A DNA stretch of 64,000 nucleotides, from contig JAZQLQ010000022.1 of NCBI GenBank assembly GCA_045542735.1, forward strand, positions 1 through 64,000. Direction: 5' to 3'. This document shows, in pieces, positions 1 through 7,990 of the stretch; within the stretch, counting starts at the first letter, position 1, and each line of letters starts with the position of its first letter. The translations under genes and the position numbers were made by a program. Source of the stretch: UBA2882 sp045542735 (GTDB lineage: Bacteria; Bacillota; Clostridia; Lachnospirales; Lachnospiraceae). The notes under the pieces were generated by a model. The model was not told the origin of the DNA. It worked only from the letters and a program-made list of their open reading frames with translations, and made no database searches.

Positions 1-1
1 T

Positions 2-148
2 GTTTTGACTATTCTTTCTGTCAAATTTACAGTGCCTGAAGAATTGAAGGAAGAGATTATGTCCCAGACTGATTTGAAAGTCCTTGACCGTTGGGTTGTG
101 CTTGCGGCGCAAGCTGATTCTCTGGAAGCATTTCAACAAGCTAAATGA
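2..148 (+). CDS. C-terminal end of an unidentified protein (partial)
   Basis: The window opens inside a reading frame that stays open for 48 codons and stops at a TGA (146-148). The visible part contains VPEELKEEIM and DRWVVLAAQADSLEAFQ, a mainly helical tail. It faintly recalls the end of Rpn-type PD-(D/E)XK nuclease/transposase-like proteins, but too little remains for a family call. No U-rich hairpin follows it. Confidence 0.45.
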   Translation, partial: VLTILSVKFTVPEELKEEIMSQTDLKVLDRWVVLAAQADSLEAFQQAK

Positions 149-313
149 TAAGTCTGCACATCTGTGCGTACATATCTATGACAGATTTAATCAAATCTAA
201 TTATTCAAAATAAAACCATTAACAAAAACAGTATATAGATATGGGAAGAGTCTGCAATTAGTATTACTTTTTCAAATAATCGCTATCTACAAGCGTATTT
301 TCCCCTACTCTCA

Positions 314-342
314 TTGACAGGAAAACTTTAGCGTGATAATAT
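314..342 (+). promoter_or_regulatory. Sigma-A type promoter of the amino-acid ABC operon
   Basis: A perfect -35 TTGACA (314-319) is followed after 17 bp by TAATAT (337-342), overlapping the sequence TGATAAT. The lipoprotein gene starts 33 bp further on behind AGGAGG (361-366). The rest of the 149-375 gap is AT-rich and shows only a short GCACA/TGTGC hairpin near 157-168 without a U-tract. Confidence 0.7.
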
Positions 343-375
343 GACAGAGTAATTTGATTTAGGAGGATTTACATT

Positions 376-1161
376 ATGAAAAAAGTGTTAGCATTGATTT
401 TATGTGCTGCAATGTCTATGTCCTTATTGGTTGGATGTGGCAATGGCGGTGCAGATGAGACAAAGACATTTACCGTTGGTTTTGATGCAGAGTATCCGCC
501 TTATGGATATATGGATGAAAATGGTGAGTATACAGGCTTCGACTTGGAGCTTGCAGCAGCTGTATGTGAGATGGAAGGTTGGGAATTGGTTAAGACTCCC
601 ATCGACTGGAATGCAAAAGATATGGAGTTAAATTCCGGTTCCATCGATTGTATCTGGAATGGTTTTACAATCAATGGACGTGAAGCAGATTATACATGGT
701 CTGTTCCTTATTGTGACAACAGTCAGGTAATCGTAGTTGCAGCAGATAGCGGCATCACTACTTTGGCTGATTTGGAAGGTAAAAACGTAGGTGTTCAGGC
801 AGCCAGTGCTGCATTGGATGTACTTAGTAACGAAGAGCAGCAGAAAGCTTTGGCAGATACCTTCGGTTCCTTACAGCAGTTCTCTGATTACAATACAGCT
901 TTCACAGAGTTGATGGCAGGTAGTTTGGACGCAGTTGCAATCGATATCGGTGTTGCAAAATATCAGATTGAGTCCAGAGGCGATGGCTATGTGATTTTGG
1001 AAGAGACATTAAACTCTGAACAGTACGGTATTGGTTTCAAGCTTGGAAACGAAGAACTTCGTGATATCGTAAATGCAGACTTGAAAGAGTTATATGAAAA
1101 CGGCACTGTTATGGAATTGGCAGAGAAATACGGCATTGCTGATCAGATTTGTTTAGAGTAA
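376..1161 (+). CDS. Polar amino-acid ABC transporter substrate-binding lipoprotein
   Basis: This 261-residue protein should be the extracytoplasmic receptor of the importer encoded by it and the next two genes. It has a lysine-start signal peptide and a lipobox LVGC with the lipidated cysteine at residue 21. The mature part begins with FTVGFDAEYPPYGYMDENG, typical of the SBP_bac_3 family that binds amino acids, and keeps the two-lobe family pattern (DLELAAAVCE, GITTLADLEGKNVGVQ, FTELMAGSLDAVAIDIG). Length is normal. The start is fixed by AGGAGG nine bases upstream. An intrinsic terminator follows directly, so the receptor is probably made in excess over permease and ATPase. The exact ligand cannot be read from the sequence. 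Confidence 0.92.
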   Translation: MKKVLALILCAAMSMSLLVGCGNGGADETKTFTVGFDAEYPPYGYMDENGEYTGFDLELAAAVCEMEGWELVKTPIDWNAKDMELNSGSIDCIWNGFTINGREADYTWSVPYCDNSQVIVVAADSGITTLADLEGKNVGVQAASAALDVLSNEEQQKALADTFGSLQQFSDYNTAFTELMAGSLDAVAIDIGVAKYQIESRGDGYVILEETLNSEQYGIGFKLGNEELRDIVNADLKELYENGTVMELAEKYGIADQICLE

Positions 1162-1170
1162 TCAAAAAAG

Positions 1171-1210
1171 CCCCTGTGACCCGCAAAGGTCGGTCATAGG
1201 GGTGTTTTTT
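1171..1210 (+). terminator. Attenuating intrinsic terminator between receptor and permease genes
   Basis: An 11-bp stem (1171-1181 with 1192-1202, CCCCTGTGACC against GGTCATAGGGG, one G-T pair) is followed by GTGTTTTTT. It sits in the 63-bp gap between the lipoprotein and permease genes, with no clear promoter behind it, so it most likely works as a partial terminator within the operon. Confidence 0.85.
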
Positions 1211-1224
1211 CGTGGGAGGTACAT

Positions 1225-1875
1225 ATGGAATTTACTGCAATTTTGCAAGAGCTTTCAGGTGGTATGATAAAGACGGTGGGTATCTTTGTGTGGACTTTGG
1301 TTTTATCCTTACCTCTGGGATTATTAATTGCATTCGGTAGAATGTCAAAGAACCGTTTGGTATCCACATTGTTTAAAATGTACATTTCCGTCATGCGCGG
1401 TACGCCGCTTATGTTACAGCTATTGGTGGTTTATTTTGGACCTTATTATTTGTTTGGTTTAAATATTTCCGGTGGCTATCGTTTTATTGCCATCATCATC
1501 GGCTTTGTATTAAACTATGCAGCCTACTTTGCAGAGATTTATCGTTCGGGTATTGAATCCATGCCTGTGGGGCAGTATGAAGCTAGTAAGGTTTTGGGTT
1601 ATTCTAAGTCCCAGACTTTTATGAAGATTATATTACCTCAGGTAATCAAGCGGATTTTACCATCCATTACCAATGAAGTGATTACCTTGGTAAAGGATAC
1701 TTCCTTAGCGTTCTCGCTTGCATATATGGAGATGTTTACCATTGCTAAGCAGATTGCGGCATCTCAGACAACCATGATGCCTTTTGTGGTAGCTGCTATA
1801 TTTTATTATGTGTTCAATTTGGTTGTAGCTGCAGTGATGGAATTTGTAGAAAAGAAATTAAACTATTACCGATAG
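1225..1875 (+). CDS. Polar amino-acid ABC transporter permease
   Basis: This 216-residue integral membrane protein is the channel subunit of the amino-acid importer. It shows the HisM/GlnP-type pattern: hydrophobic segments from about residue 15, the family motif MRGTPLMLQLLVVYFG (57-72), and the ATPase-docking EAA loop at about 118-140 (YEASKVLGYSKSQTFMKIIL). The hydrophobic C-terminal segment ends in EKKLNYYR. The start follows GGGAGGT (1214-1220). Only one permease gene is present, so the transporter probably works as a homodimer. Confidence 0.93.
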   Translation: MEFTAILQELSGGMIKTVGIFVWTLVLSLPLGLLIAFGRMSKNRLVSTLFKMYISVMRGTPLMLQLLVVYFGPYYLFGLNISGGYRFIAIIIGFVLNYAAYFAEIYRSGIESMPVGQYEASKVLGYSKSQTFMKIILPQVIKRILPSITNEVITLVKDTSLAFSLAYMEMFTIAKQIAASQTTMMPFVVAAIFYYVFNLVVAAVMEFVEKKLNYYR

Positions 1876-1885
1876 GAGGAGAATC

Positions 1886-2641
1886 ATGAATCTTTTGGAA
1901 ATTAACCACATGAGAAAAGAATTTGGCGATCTGGAAGTGTTGAAGGATATCTCCCTGTCGGTAAAAGAAGGAGAGGTTGTATCCATTATCGGTCCGTCCG
2001 GTTCCGGTAAATCCACGATTTTACGTTGTGCCACCATGTTAGAGCAGATGGATGGCGGTGATTTGCTGTATATGGGTGAGTATGCTGTCAAAGATATGGA
2101 CGGTGTTAGTGTCTATGCAGGCAAAAAGGAAATTAAGAAATTTTATCAGTACTTTGGTCTGGTATTCCAAAACTTTAATCTGTTTCCCCATTACAGTGTG
2201 ATGAAAAATATTGTGGATGCGCCCATTAATATAGATAAAGTAAGTCCCAAGGAAGCCTATGAAAGGGCAGACAAATTGTTGAAGCAGTTGGGTCTTTCTG
2301 ATAAACGGGATGCTTATCCTTATCAGTTGTCCGGCGGACAACAGCAGAGGGTGTCTATAGCAAGAGCCTTGGCAAGACAGCCCAAGATTTTGTTTTTTGA
2401 CGAACCCACATCTGCTCTTGATCCTATGTTGACAGCAGAGGTTTTAAAGGTTATTAGAGAACTGGCAGAAGAGAAAATGACTATGATTATCGTTACCCAT
2501 GAGATGGAGTTTGCAAGAGAATTGTCAGACCGGATTATTTTTATGGAAGACGGTGTGATTCAGCAACAGGGTACGCCGGATGAGATTTTTGCATCTGACA
2601 ATCCCCGTATCCGTGATTTTATCGGACGTTTTAAAAGTTGA
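1886..2641 (+). CDS. Polar amino-acid ABC transporter ATPase
   Basis: This 251-residue cytoplasmic ATPase energises the importer. Motifs are complete: Walker A GPSGSGKST (36-44), Q-loop in GLVFQNFNLF (about 95), signature LSGGQQQR (148-155), Walker B ILFFDEP (168-174), D-loop SALD and H-loop TH near 205. A short insertion around residues 62-86 precedes the Q-loop, as in many GlnQ-type ATPases of clostridia. The gene lies 10 bp after the permease with its own AGGAGGA site. It is the last gene clearly tied to the importer. Confidence 0.94.
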   Translation: MNLLEINHMRKEFGDLEVLKDISLSVKEGEVVSIIGPSGSGKSTILRCATMLEQMDGGDLLYMGEYAVKDMDGVSVYAGKKEIKKFYQYFGLVFQNFNLFPHYSVMKNIVDAPINIDKVSPKEAYERADKLLKQLGLSDKRDAYPYQLSGGQQQRVSIARALARQPKILFFDEPTSALDPMLTAEVLKVIRELAEEKMTMIIVTHEMEFARELSDRIIFMEDGVIQQQGTPDEIFASDNPRIRDFIGRFKS

Positions 2642-2656
2642 TGAGAGGATAAGAAA

Positions 2657-3844
2657 TTGCGTATTCTTCAGGTTCACAATTATTATCAAATACCCGGTGG
2701 AGAAGACCAGGTCGTAAGGAATGAAGGTAAGCTGTTAAAAGAACACGGGCATAATGTGTTCTTATACAGCAGAAAAAATGATGAGATTGAGCAAATGAAT
2801 CTCATTCAGAAGTTGTGCCTGCCCTTTACGGCTTGTTTCTCGTTGCGGACCTATAGGGAAGTGCGTAAGCTTATCCGTGAAAAAAATATTGATATCCTTC
2901 ATGTGCATAATACCTTGCCATTAATTAGTCCCTCGGTTTTTTATGCAGCATTTTCTGCGCATACACCGGTTGTTATGACCATGCACAATTTCCGTCTGCT
3001 TTGTCCAAAGGGCACGCTTTACCGGAAGGGAAAGAGTTGTGAGGAGTGTATCAAAAAGGGTGTTTGTCATAGTGTGCGGTACGGATGTTACAGGGATAGC
3101 AAGTTGCAGACTCTGATTTGTGCATGTAGTATACAGTTGCATCGGTTGTTACGTACTTACTCAAAAATAAACTATATTTGTTTGACGGATTTTAACAAAG
3201 AGAAGCTATTGCAGATTAAGCAAATCCCGGAAAAATGTGTTTTTGTAAAACCTAATTTCTCGTATCAATATGGAACGGTTCCGGAGCCGGCACAGCGTGA
3301 AAATAGGGTGATTTATGCCGGAAGGCTGGAAGAGGATAAAGGGATAAAAGTGTTGCTTCGGGCTTATAAATATCTGGAGAAAGAATTGTGTGCCGGTGCG
3401 ACAACAGCTATCCCGCAGTTGTTGGTATGTGGAGACGGAAGCCTCCGCAGGCAATGTGAAGCCTATGTAAAAAAGAATGGTCTTACCCGAGTATCCTTTG
3501 CAGGGATGCTGTCCCATGAGAAAGTAATGACAGAGATGGCAAAAGCAAAAGCAATTGTCATGCCTACCCTGTGGTACGAGGGCTTTGGTATGAATCTGGT
3601 AGAAGGATATGCTGTCAGGACCCCTGTTATTGGATCCGATATAGGCAATGTAGGGCATATGATTGTGGATGGTGTCAATGGTTTTCGGTTTAAAACAGGA
3701 GACTATCGTGATTTAGCAGATAAGATAGTTAGCATTGAGCAACCGGATAAGAGCGGATGTAGCTTCGATATGCCGGAAAGTGAAACGTGGAGCGCAGAAG
3801 GAAACTATCGCATGCTGATGGATATATACGAGAGGTGCATTTGA
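2657..3844 (+). CDS. Group 1 (GT4) glycosyltransferase
   Basis: This 395-residue GT-B enzyme probably transfers a sugar from an activated nucleotide donor in surface polysaccharide synthesis. The N-terminus MRILQVHNYYQIPGGEDQVV is typical of GT4 capsule/LPS-type enzymes. The C-terminal half has VIYAGRLEEDKGI and the donor-site EX7E motif in YEGFGMNLVEGYA. A cysteine cluster (CPKG...CEECI...CHSVRYGCY, about residues 117-152) in the acceptor-side domain may bind a metal. The start is TTG with AGAGGA seven bases upstream; the ATG at 2641 hits a stop after three codons. It lies 15 bp after the ABC ATPase, an odd partner. Confidence 0.88.
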   Translation: MRILQVHNYYQIPGGEDQVVRNEGKLLKEHGHNVFLYSRKNDEIEQMNLIQKLCLPFTACFSLRTYREVRKLIREKNIDILHVHNTLPLISPSVFYAAFSAHTPVVMTMHNFRLLCPKGTLYRKGKSCEECIKKGVCHSVRYGCYRDSKLQTLICACSIQLHRLLRTYSKINYICLTDFNKEKLLQIKQIPEKCVFVKPNFSYQYGTVPEPAQRENRVIYAGRLEEDKGIKVLLRAYKYLEKELCAGATTAIPQLLVCGDGSLRRQCEAYVKKNGLTRVSFAGMLSHEKVMTEMAKAKAIVMPTLWYEGFGMNLVEGYAVRTPVIGSDIGNVGHMIVDGVNGFRFKTGDYRDLADKIVSIEQPDKSGCSFDMPESETWSAEGNYRMLMDIYERCI

Positions 3845-3845
3845 T

Positions 3846-4091
3846 ATGTTTGGTATCATAAAGAAAAATGAGCGTCTGGAAATGAAGTTAAAAACATTAC
3901 AGATGAATTTTGAGAATAATTATAAGGACGCGGCAAAACTTAACTATGAAGAGTATTGGAAGATGCTGGATGAGATGAGTGCTGATGGCACCTTAAAAGC
4001 AAAGCAGGTAGAATATTACCGGCAAAAGGGAGAAGCCCTCAGGGGACAGATGAAGAATTTTAATCATCAGAACAATGTAAAGTCGTTTTAG
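3846..4091 (+). CDS. Small charged helical protein of unknown function
   Basis: The 81-residue product starts MFGIIKKNERLEMKLKTLQ and is almost entirely polar and predicted helical, with a possible coiled coil over the first 35 residues. It has no signal peptide or membrane segment. The MFG(x)KK opening recalls small DUF6435-like proteins, but the match is not convincing. Its ATG comes one base after the glycosyltransferase stop, so the two are translationally coupled. I do not recognise a function. Confidence 0.65.
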   Translation: MFGIIKKNERLEMKLKTLQMNFENNYKDAAKLNYEEYWKMLDEMSADGTLKAKQVEYYRQKGEALRGQMKNFNHQNNVKSF

Positions 4092-4108
4092 GGAAAGGAG
4101 TGAGCGCC

Positions 4109-4999
4109 ATGACAGGCAATTTAGAATATTATAAAGTGTTTTATTATGTGGCAGAGCATAAGAGTCTGACATTGGCAGCAGAAGCTCTTTCTATCTCACA
4201 ACCGGCAGTCAGCCAGTCCATGAAGCTGTTGGAAGAATATCTGGGGACCAAATTGTTTACCCGTACATCCCGTGGCGTGCGCCTGACACCGGAAGGAAAG
4301 CGATTACATGAATATATTAAGCCTGGATATGAAAAGATGGAGCAGGGAGAACAGATGATCAAACGCCTGTTGAATCTGGAGGCCGGTGAGCTCCATGTGG
4401 GAGCCAGTGATATGACCTTACAATATTACTTACTTCCTTATTTGGAGAAATATCATGAATTGCATCCACAGATAAAGGTGGGAATCACCAATGGTCCCAC
4501 ACCGGAGACTTTACAGGCCATTGAGGAGGGAAAAGTAGATATTGCATTGGTGTCTACGCCCTTTGATAAACGACCGGGAATTGAGGTTATTCCGGTGCGT
4601 GAGATTGAAGATGTATTTGTGGCAGGGAATAAGTATAGCGAACTACAAGGAGAAACTTTGGAGTTTGCAGACCTAAGCAGATATCCAATTATTTCTTTGG
4701 AGAAAAATACCAGTACCCGTCGGTACATGGATGAGTTATTATCAGAAGATGGAGTGATGCTTAGTCCCGAATTTGAACTTGCTACCTCTGATATGATTGT
4801 ACAGTTTGCAGTTCGCAATCTGGGAATCGGTTGTGTAGTCCGGGATTTTGCAAAGGATGATATAGAGGCGGGCAAATTATTTGCATTGAAGCTGAAAAAG
4901 AAAATACCCAAAAGACAGATTTGTATTGTGATTAATCAAAAAGTACCTATGAGTGTGGCAACCAAAGAATTGTTGAATCTGCTCCGGAAGGAAATATAA
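4109..4999 (+). CDS. LysR-family transcriptional regulator
   Basis: This 296-residue regulator has an N-terminal winged helix-turn-helix (residues 1-60: YYKVFYYVAEHKSLTLAAEA, ISQPAVSQSMKLLEEYLGT, LFTRTSRGVRLTPEG), a linker helix and a periplasmic-binding-like effector domain. The start is set at the ATG because GGAAAGGAG (4092-4100) lies eight bases before it; an in-frame GTG at 4100 overlaps that ribosome site and is unlikely. The target genes are unknown. The effector domain belongs to the general CysB/CbbR-like class, and its ligand cannot be predicted. Confidence 0.93.
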   Translation: MTGNLEYYKVFYYVAEHKSLTLAAEALSISQPAVSQSMKLLEEYLGTKLFTRTSRGVRLTPEGKRLHEYIKPGYEKMEQGEQMIKRLLNLEAGELHVGASDMTLQYYLLPYLEKYHELHPQIKVGITNGPTPETLQAIEEGKVDIALVSTPFDKRPGIEVIPVREIEDVFVAGNKYSELQGETLEFADLSRYPIISLEKNTSTRRYMDELLSEDGVMLSPEFELATSDMIVQFAVRNLGIGCVVRDFAKDDIEAGKLFALKLKKKIPKRQICIVINQKVPMSVATKELLNLLRKEI

Positions 5000-5034
5000 A
5001 ACGGGCTGCATCCTATGGATACAACCCGTTTATA
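4998..5034. terminator. Terminator between convergent genes
   Basis: The sequence AAACGGG...CCCGTTT (4999-5005 with 5025-5031), with an inner ATCC/GGAT pair, forms a hairpin between the LysR gene and the convergent small membrane protein gene. T-rich sequence follows on the plus side and A-rich sequence precedes it, so it can serve both strands. Confidence 0.65.
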
Positions 5035-5046
5035 TTCATAATCTTT

Positions 5047-5427
5047 TTATTGGGGGCCGATGTACTGGTTGTTACCGAATGCAAGAATCGGTAAAAAGAT
5101 ATAAGGTAAAAGAACCGTACCCACAACAAAGCCCGTACCTTTTCCATAAGCTAATGCCAGTTTTGCGTATGCCACATAGATCATGACTATACCAACAACC
5201 GGAATAAAGCATAACAGGAACAAGAGACCATTGCCCATTGCTACATCAAATAAAACATAAGTGTTGTAGAAAGGGATAATTGCTGCCCAACCGGGTTGGC
5301 CTGCTTTGGCAAAGAGCTTCCATAATGCAATCAGCAAAATGATTGCAAGAATGAATGAAATAATCATTGCAACTGCATAGACACCTAATAAAGCAGCCAG
5401 GAATGCATCTGCATCAGATGTGTACAT
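5047..5427 (-). CDS. DUF5684-like small integral membrane protein
   Basis: The 126-residue product has about four membrane segments and the family signature ALWKLFAKAGQPGWAAIIPF followed by YNTYVLFDVA. DUF5684 proteins are widespread in Firmicutes and have no established function, though they resemble the membrane part of signal-peptidase-associated proteins. The start is MYTSDADAF, since GGAGG lies at 5440-5436, eight bases before it. An in-frame ATG at 5451 would place the ribosome site inside the gene. Confidence 0.8.
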   Translation of the reverse strand: MYTSDADAFLAALLGVYAVAMIISFILAIILLIALWKLFAKAGQPGWAAIIPFYNTYVLFDVAMGNGLLFLLCFIPVVGIVMIYVAYAKLALAYGKGTGFVVGTVLLPYIFLPILAFGNNQYIGPQ

Positions 5428-5460
5428 ATTTAATTCCTCCTTTGAACTCAAATTTGTTAT

Positions 5461-5490
5461 ATTATACTATAAATGACCGAGATTTGTAAA
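5461..5490 (-). promoter_or_regulatory. Promoter of the DUF5684-like gene
   Basis: Reading the minus strand, TTTACA (5490-5485) and a perfect TATAAT (5466-5461) are separated by 18 bp, about 35 bp upstream of the start at 5427. The facing plus-strand gene starts only ten bases away, so this element occupies most of the short divergent gap. Confidence 0.6.
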
Positions 5491-5500
5491 TAAAGAGAGA

Positions 5501-6115
5501 ATGGTGAGAAAGATGATTACAACTATTATTTTTGATATCGGAAATGTATTAGTGGATTTTTGCTGGGAAGAATACCTTCACAGCTTTGGATTTGAAAAAG
5601 AAATAGAAGAACGTATTGCAAAGGCTACGGTTTTAAACGGAGCTTGGAATGAATTTGATAGAGGAAGCAAGGAAGAGGCGGAACTCATCGATGATTTTGT
5701 CAAAAACGACCCGGAGATTGAGGTGGAAATACGAAAAATCTGCGAGGATATCCATGATATGATCCGCATCCGCGATTATGCTATTGACTGGGTAAAAGAA
5801 TTAAAAGAAATGGGTTATAAGGTATATTATTTATCCAATTTTTCAGCAAAGGCGGAAAGAGAATGTGCACATGCCCTTGGTTTCTTGCCCTATATGGATG
5901 GAGGAATCTTATCCTACAAGGAAAAAATGATTAAACCGGATGCCAAGATTTATACAACCTTGATAAAACGATATGGTCTGATACCGGAGGAATGCATCTT
6001 CTTGGACGATTTGGAGGCAAACTGTAAGGCTGCCAATTCACAGGGAATCAGAACCATACAATTTACTACAAAAGAGGCTGCTATAGAAGAATTGAAGAAA
6101 ATGGGTGTGTATTAA
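5501..6115 (+). CDS. HAD-superfamily hydrolase (YihX/epoxide-hydrolase-like branch)
   Basis: This soluble 204-residue phosphatase-like protein carries all four HAD motifs: I in FDIGNVLVDF, II in YLSNFS, III around KPDAKIY, IV in FLDDLEAN. The DxG form of motif I (second Asp replaced by Gly), with the GNVLVDF context, points to the YihX-like sugar-phosphatase branch, but the substrate is unknown. An in-frame ATG at 5513 has a GGTGA site (5503-5507) and gives MITTIIFDIG, so it may be the real start. The stop overlaps that of the next, convergent gene by four bases. Confidence 0.85.
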   Translation: MVRKMITTIIFDIGNVLVDFCWEEYLHSFGFEKEIEERIAKATVLNGAWNEFDRGSKEEAELIDDFVKNDPEIEVEIRKICEDIHDMIRIRDYAIDWVKELKEMGYKVYYLSNFSAKAERECAHALGFLPYMDGGILSYKEKMIKPDAKIYTTLIKRYGLIPEECIFLDDLEANCKAANSQGIRTIQFTTKEAAIEELKKMGVY

Positions 6116-6315
6116 TCTTTTTTATGCAGGATGTTATAAATCCAGATATACACCCAGATAAGGACCGGTATGGTGATGGTGGCAACCAGGCATGCTTTTA
6201 ACAGATTGCCTGTTCCGTCAAAATTAAAGATGGCGGCAATCAGGGTAAAGATATATAATCCGACTAATAAAATGATGCCGCATAATGCAGCAATTCGTTG
6301 TTTTTTTGAGTACAT
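6112..6315 (-). CDS. Small two-segment membrane protein of unknown function
   Basis: The 67-residue product has two strong hydrophobic segments (CGIILLVGLYIFTLIAAIF and a second one around VATITIPVLIWVYIWIY) and basic ends, fitting a small two-pass membrane protein. The reverse strand shows an AAAGGAG-like site just before the ATG. Its stop interlocks with that of the HAD gene. I do not recognise a family. Confidence 0.65.
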   Translation of the reverse strand: MYSKKQRIAALCGIILLVGLYIFTLIAAIFNFDGTGNLLKACLVATITIPVLIWVYIWIYNILHKKD

Positions 6316-6397
6316 ACCAAAACTCCTTTCCCTTGTAATTTATCACATATCTGTCTATAATGAAAGAAAAAAAGAGATCGTAAGAGGTTAAAATAAT

Positions 6398-7861
6398 ATG
6401 GATAACAATATGACGCGTTTTGCATTGCAAAATGCCACCATGCTCAAAGACCGTTATCGTATTGATGAGATTTTGGGAAGTAACGGACTTAGCATTACAT
6501 ATGAGGCGTTTGATACCTTCCGCGAGCAACGGGTAATTGTCAAAGAATTATATCCGGCTGCTGTAGTGGAGCGTAATCAAAATGATAAATTGACTATATC
6601 CTGTGTGAAGATGATTCATGAAAATGATTTCAGACAGATGAAGGACCATGTGATTAAAGAGGCAAAGCAGTTGATAAAAATGTATCCGGTACAAGGCATT
6701 GCCAATGTGATTACTTTCTTTGAAGAGAATCAGACGGTTTACGTAGTCATGGAGTATGTAGAAGGTATGTCTTTGCCGGAGTATATGGCAAAGAAACTCC
6801 ATATGCAGGTCGTTTTACTAAAGGATGCATACAAATTGTTACAGCCTGTGATTGATGGGTTGGTCATGGTTCACGCAAAGGGTGTGGTACATGGTAAAAT
6901 CAATCCTTCCCTGATACGTGTGAAGGAGGATGGAAGTGCGGTATTGTTGGGCTTTTGTGATCCTATGGAGGATGCAGCCTTGGCGATTGCAGAGGATGCA
7001 ACGGCCAGAGTACCGGGATATGCGCCTGTTGAACAATACGTAGATCGTGGAGGTTTTGGTCCGGCGACAGATATTTATGCCATTGCAGCGATGTTTTATG
7101 AGATGGCTACCGGTCATAAGGTGCCTGCATTTTATGAGCGTATCAGTGAGGAAAACCCGGAGGGTAGAGATCCGATGTTGCCGCCCGCTTACTATAACGG
7201 CAAGATTATGGATTATCAGAGCAAAGCCATTATGAAGGCACTGGCGATTTATCATTTTGACCGTTATCAAAAATTGGACGAGTTTATTGAGGCAATCTCT
7301 GAGGAGGAGTTTGCAGAGGATTATCAGATCCGGATGCGTGAAAAGCCTGTGAGGTTTGCGGAGATACTAAAGTACAATAAGATTATCGGATGGGGAGCGG
7401 CTATTTGTCTGATATTTATGGTAGTCTTTTTTGCCCCTAAGGTGTTTGACTATGTGACCGGCACATCAGCCAAGAGTTTTTATACCAAGTTGGAAAAAGC
7501 AGAGTTGTATGATATGTGCGAAATGGTAATGGACCTTTCGGAGACAGAGAGAAAGAATCTGGCAAATGACTATACGCAGATGACAGAGGAAGGCGAGTAT
7601 ACTATCCATTATTATGATAAAGTGACGAAACGTTTCGTAGCATACAAAGAATTGGATCAGGATGCCAAGTTGGTCCGCTATGCAACTTTGGATTACCGAT
7701 TGAATAATACTGCCATTGTGACTTTCGTCGAGGATGGAGTCATCAGGGAAGTAACCATTATCTTACAGAAGGATCAAAATGGGGCTTATCACGTGACCGA
7801 GCGTATCAGCGGTGCCGAAGAAGGCAACGGGATTTTTGAACATGTGGTAGAACCGCAATGA
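6398..7861 (+). CDS. Membrane-anchored Ser/Thr kinase-like protein, probable pseudokinase
   Basis: This 487-residue protein has a kinase-like domain (about 20-310), one membrane segment (about 329-347) and an extracytoplasmic domain. The fold markers are kept: glycine loop LGSNGLS (26-32), the VIVK lysine K49, an alpha-C glutamate near 88, activation-segment PGYAPVEQY (206-214) and helix-F Asp in DIYAIA (225). The catalytic markers are gone: HRDxKxxN reads HGKINPSL (165-172) and DFG reads GFC (185-187). It should therefore bind rather than transfer phosphate. A true PASTA kinase is encoded at 54790. The outer domain is not recognised. Confidence 0.85.
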   Translation: MDNNMTRFALQNATMLKDRYRIDEILGSNGLSITYEAFDTFREQRVIVKELYPAAVVERNQNDKLTISCVKMIHENDFRQMKDHVIKEAKQLIKMYPVQGIANVITFFEENQTVYVVMEYVEGMSLPEYMAKKLHMQVVLLKDAYKLLQPVIDGLVMVHAKGVVHGKINPSLIRVKEDGSAVLLGFCDPMEDAALAIAEDATARVPGYAPVEQYVDRGGFGPATDIYAIAAMFYEMATGHKVPAFYERISEENPEGRDPMLPPAYYNGKIMDYQSKAIMKALAIYHFDRYQKLDEFIEAISEEEFAEDYQIRMREKPVRFAEILKYNKIIGWGAAICLIFMVVFFAPKVFDYVTGTSAKSFYTKLEKAELYDMCEMVMDLSETERKNLANDYTQMTEEGEYTIHYYDKVTKRFVAYKELDQDAKLVRYATLDYRLNNTAIVTFVEDGVIREVTIILQKDQNGAYHVTERISGAEEGNGIFEHVVEPQ

Positions 7862-7903
7862 TGATATGCGGGATTTGTATAGAGTCCTCTTGATATTTAA
7901 TAC

Positions 7904-7932
7904 TTGCAAGATTGAGAAAAGTTTTATATACT
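7904..7932 (+). promoter_or_regulatory. Promoter of the SEC-C protein gene
   Basis: TTGCAA (7904-7909) and TATACT (7927-7932) are separated by exactly 17 bp. The expected start of transcription falls at about 7939, at the edge of a perfect palindrome. Confidence 0.6.
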
Positions 7933-7940
7933 ATTTCAAG

Positions 7941-7957
7941 TGGCAACCGTGTTGCCA
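7941..7957. promoter_or_regulatory. Palindrome at the transcription start (operator or 5' hairpin)
   Basis: TGGCAAC-CGT-GTTGCCA is a perfect inverted repeat with seven-base arms, starting within a few bases of the predicted transcription start. Its position suits a repressor site; it could also form a stabilising hairpin at the 5' end of the mRNA. Confidence 0.5.
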
Positions 7958-7990
7958 AACCAAATGAAAAGTGCAAAAGGAGTTACGAAA

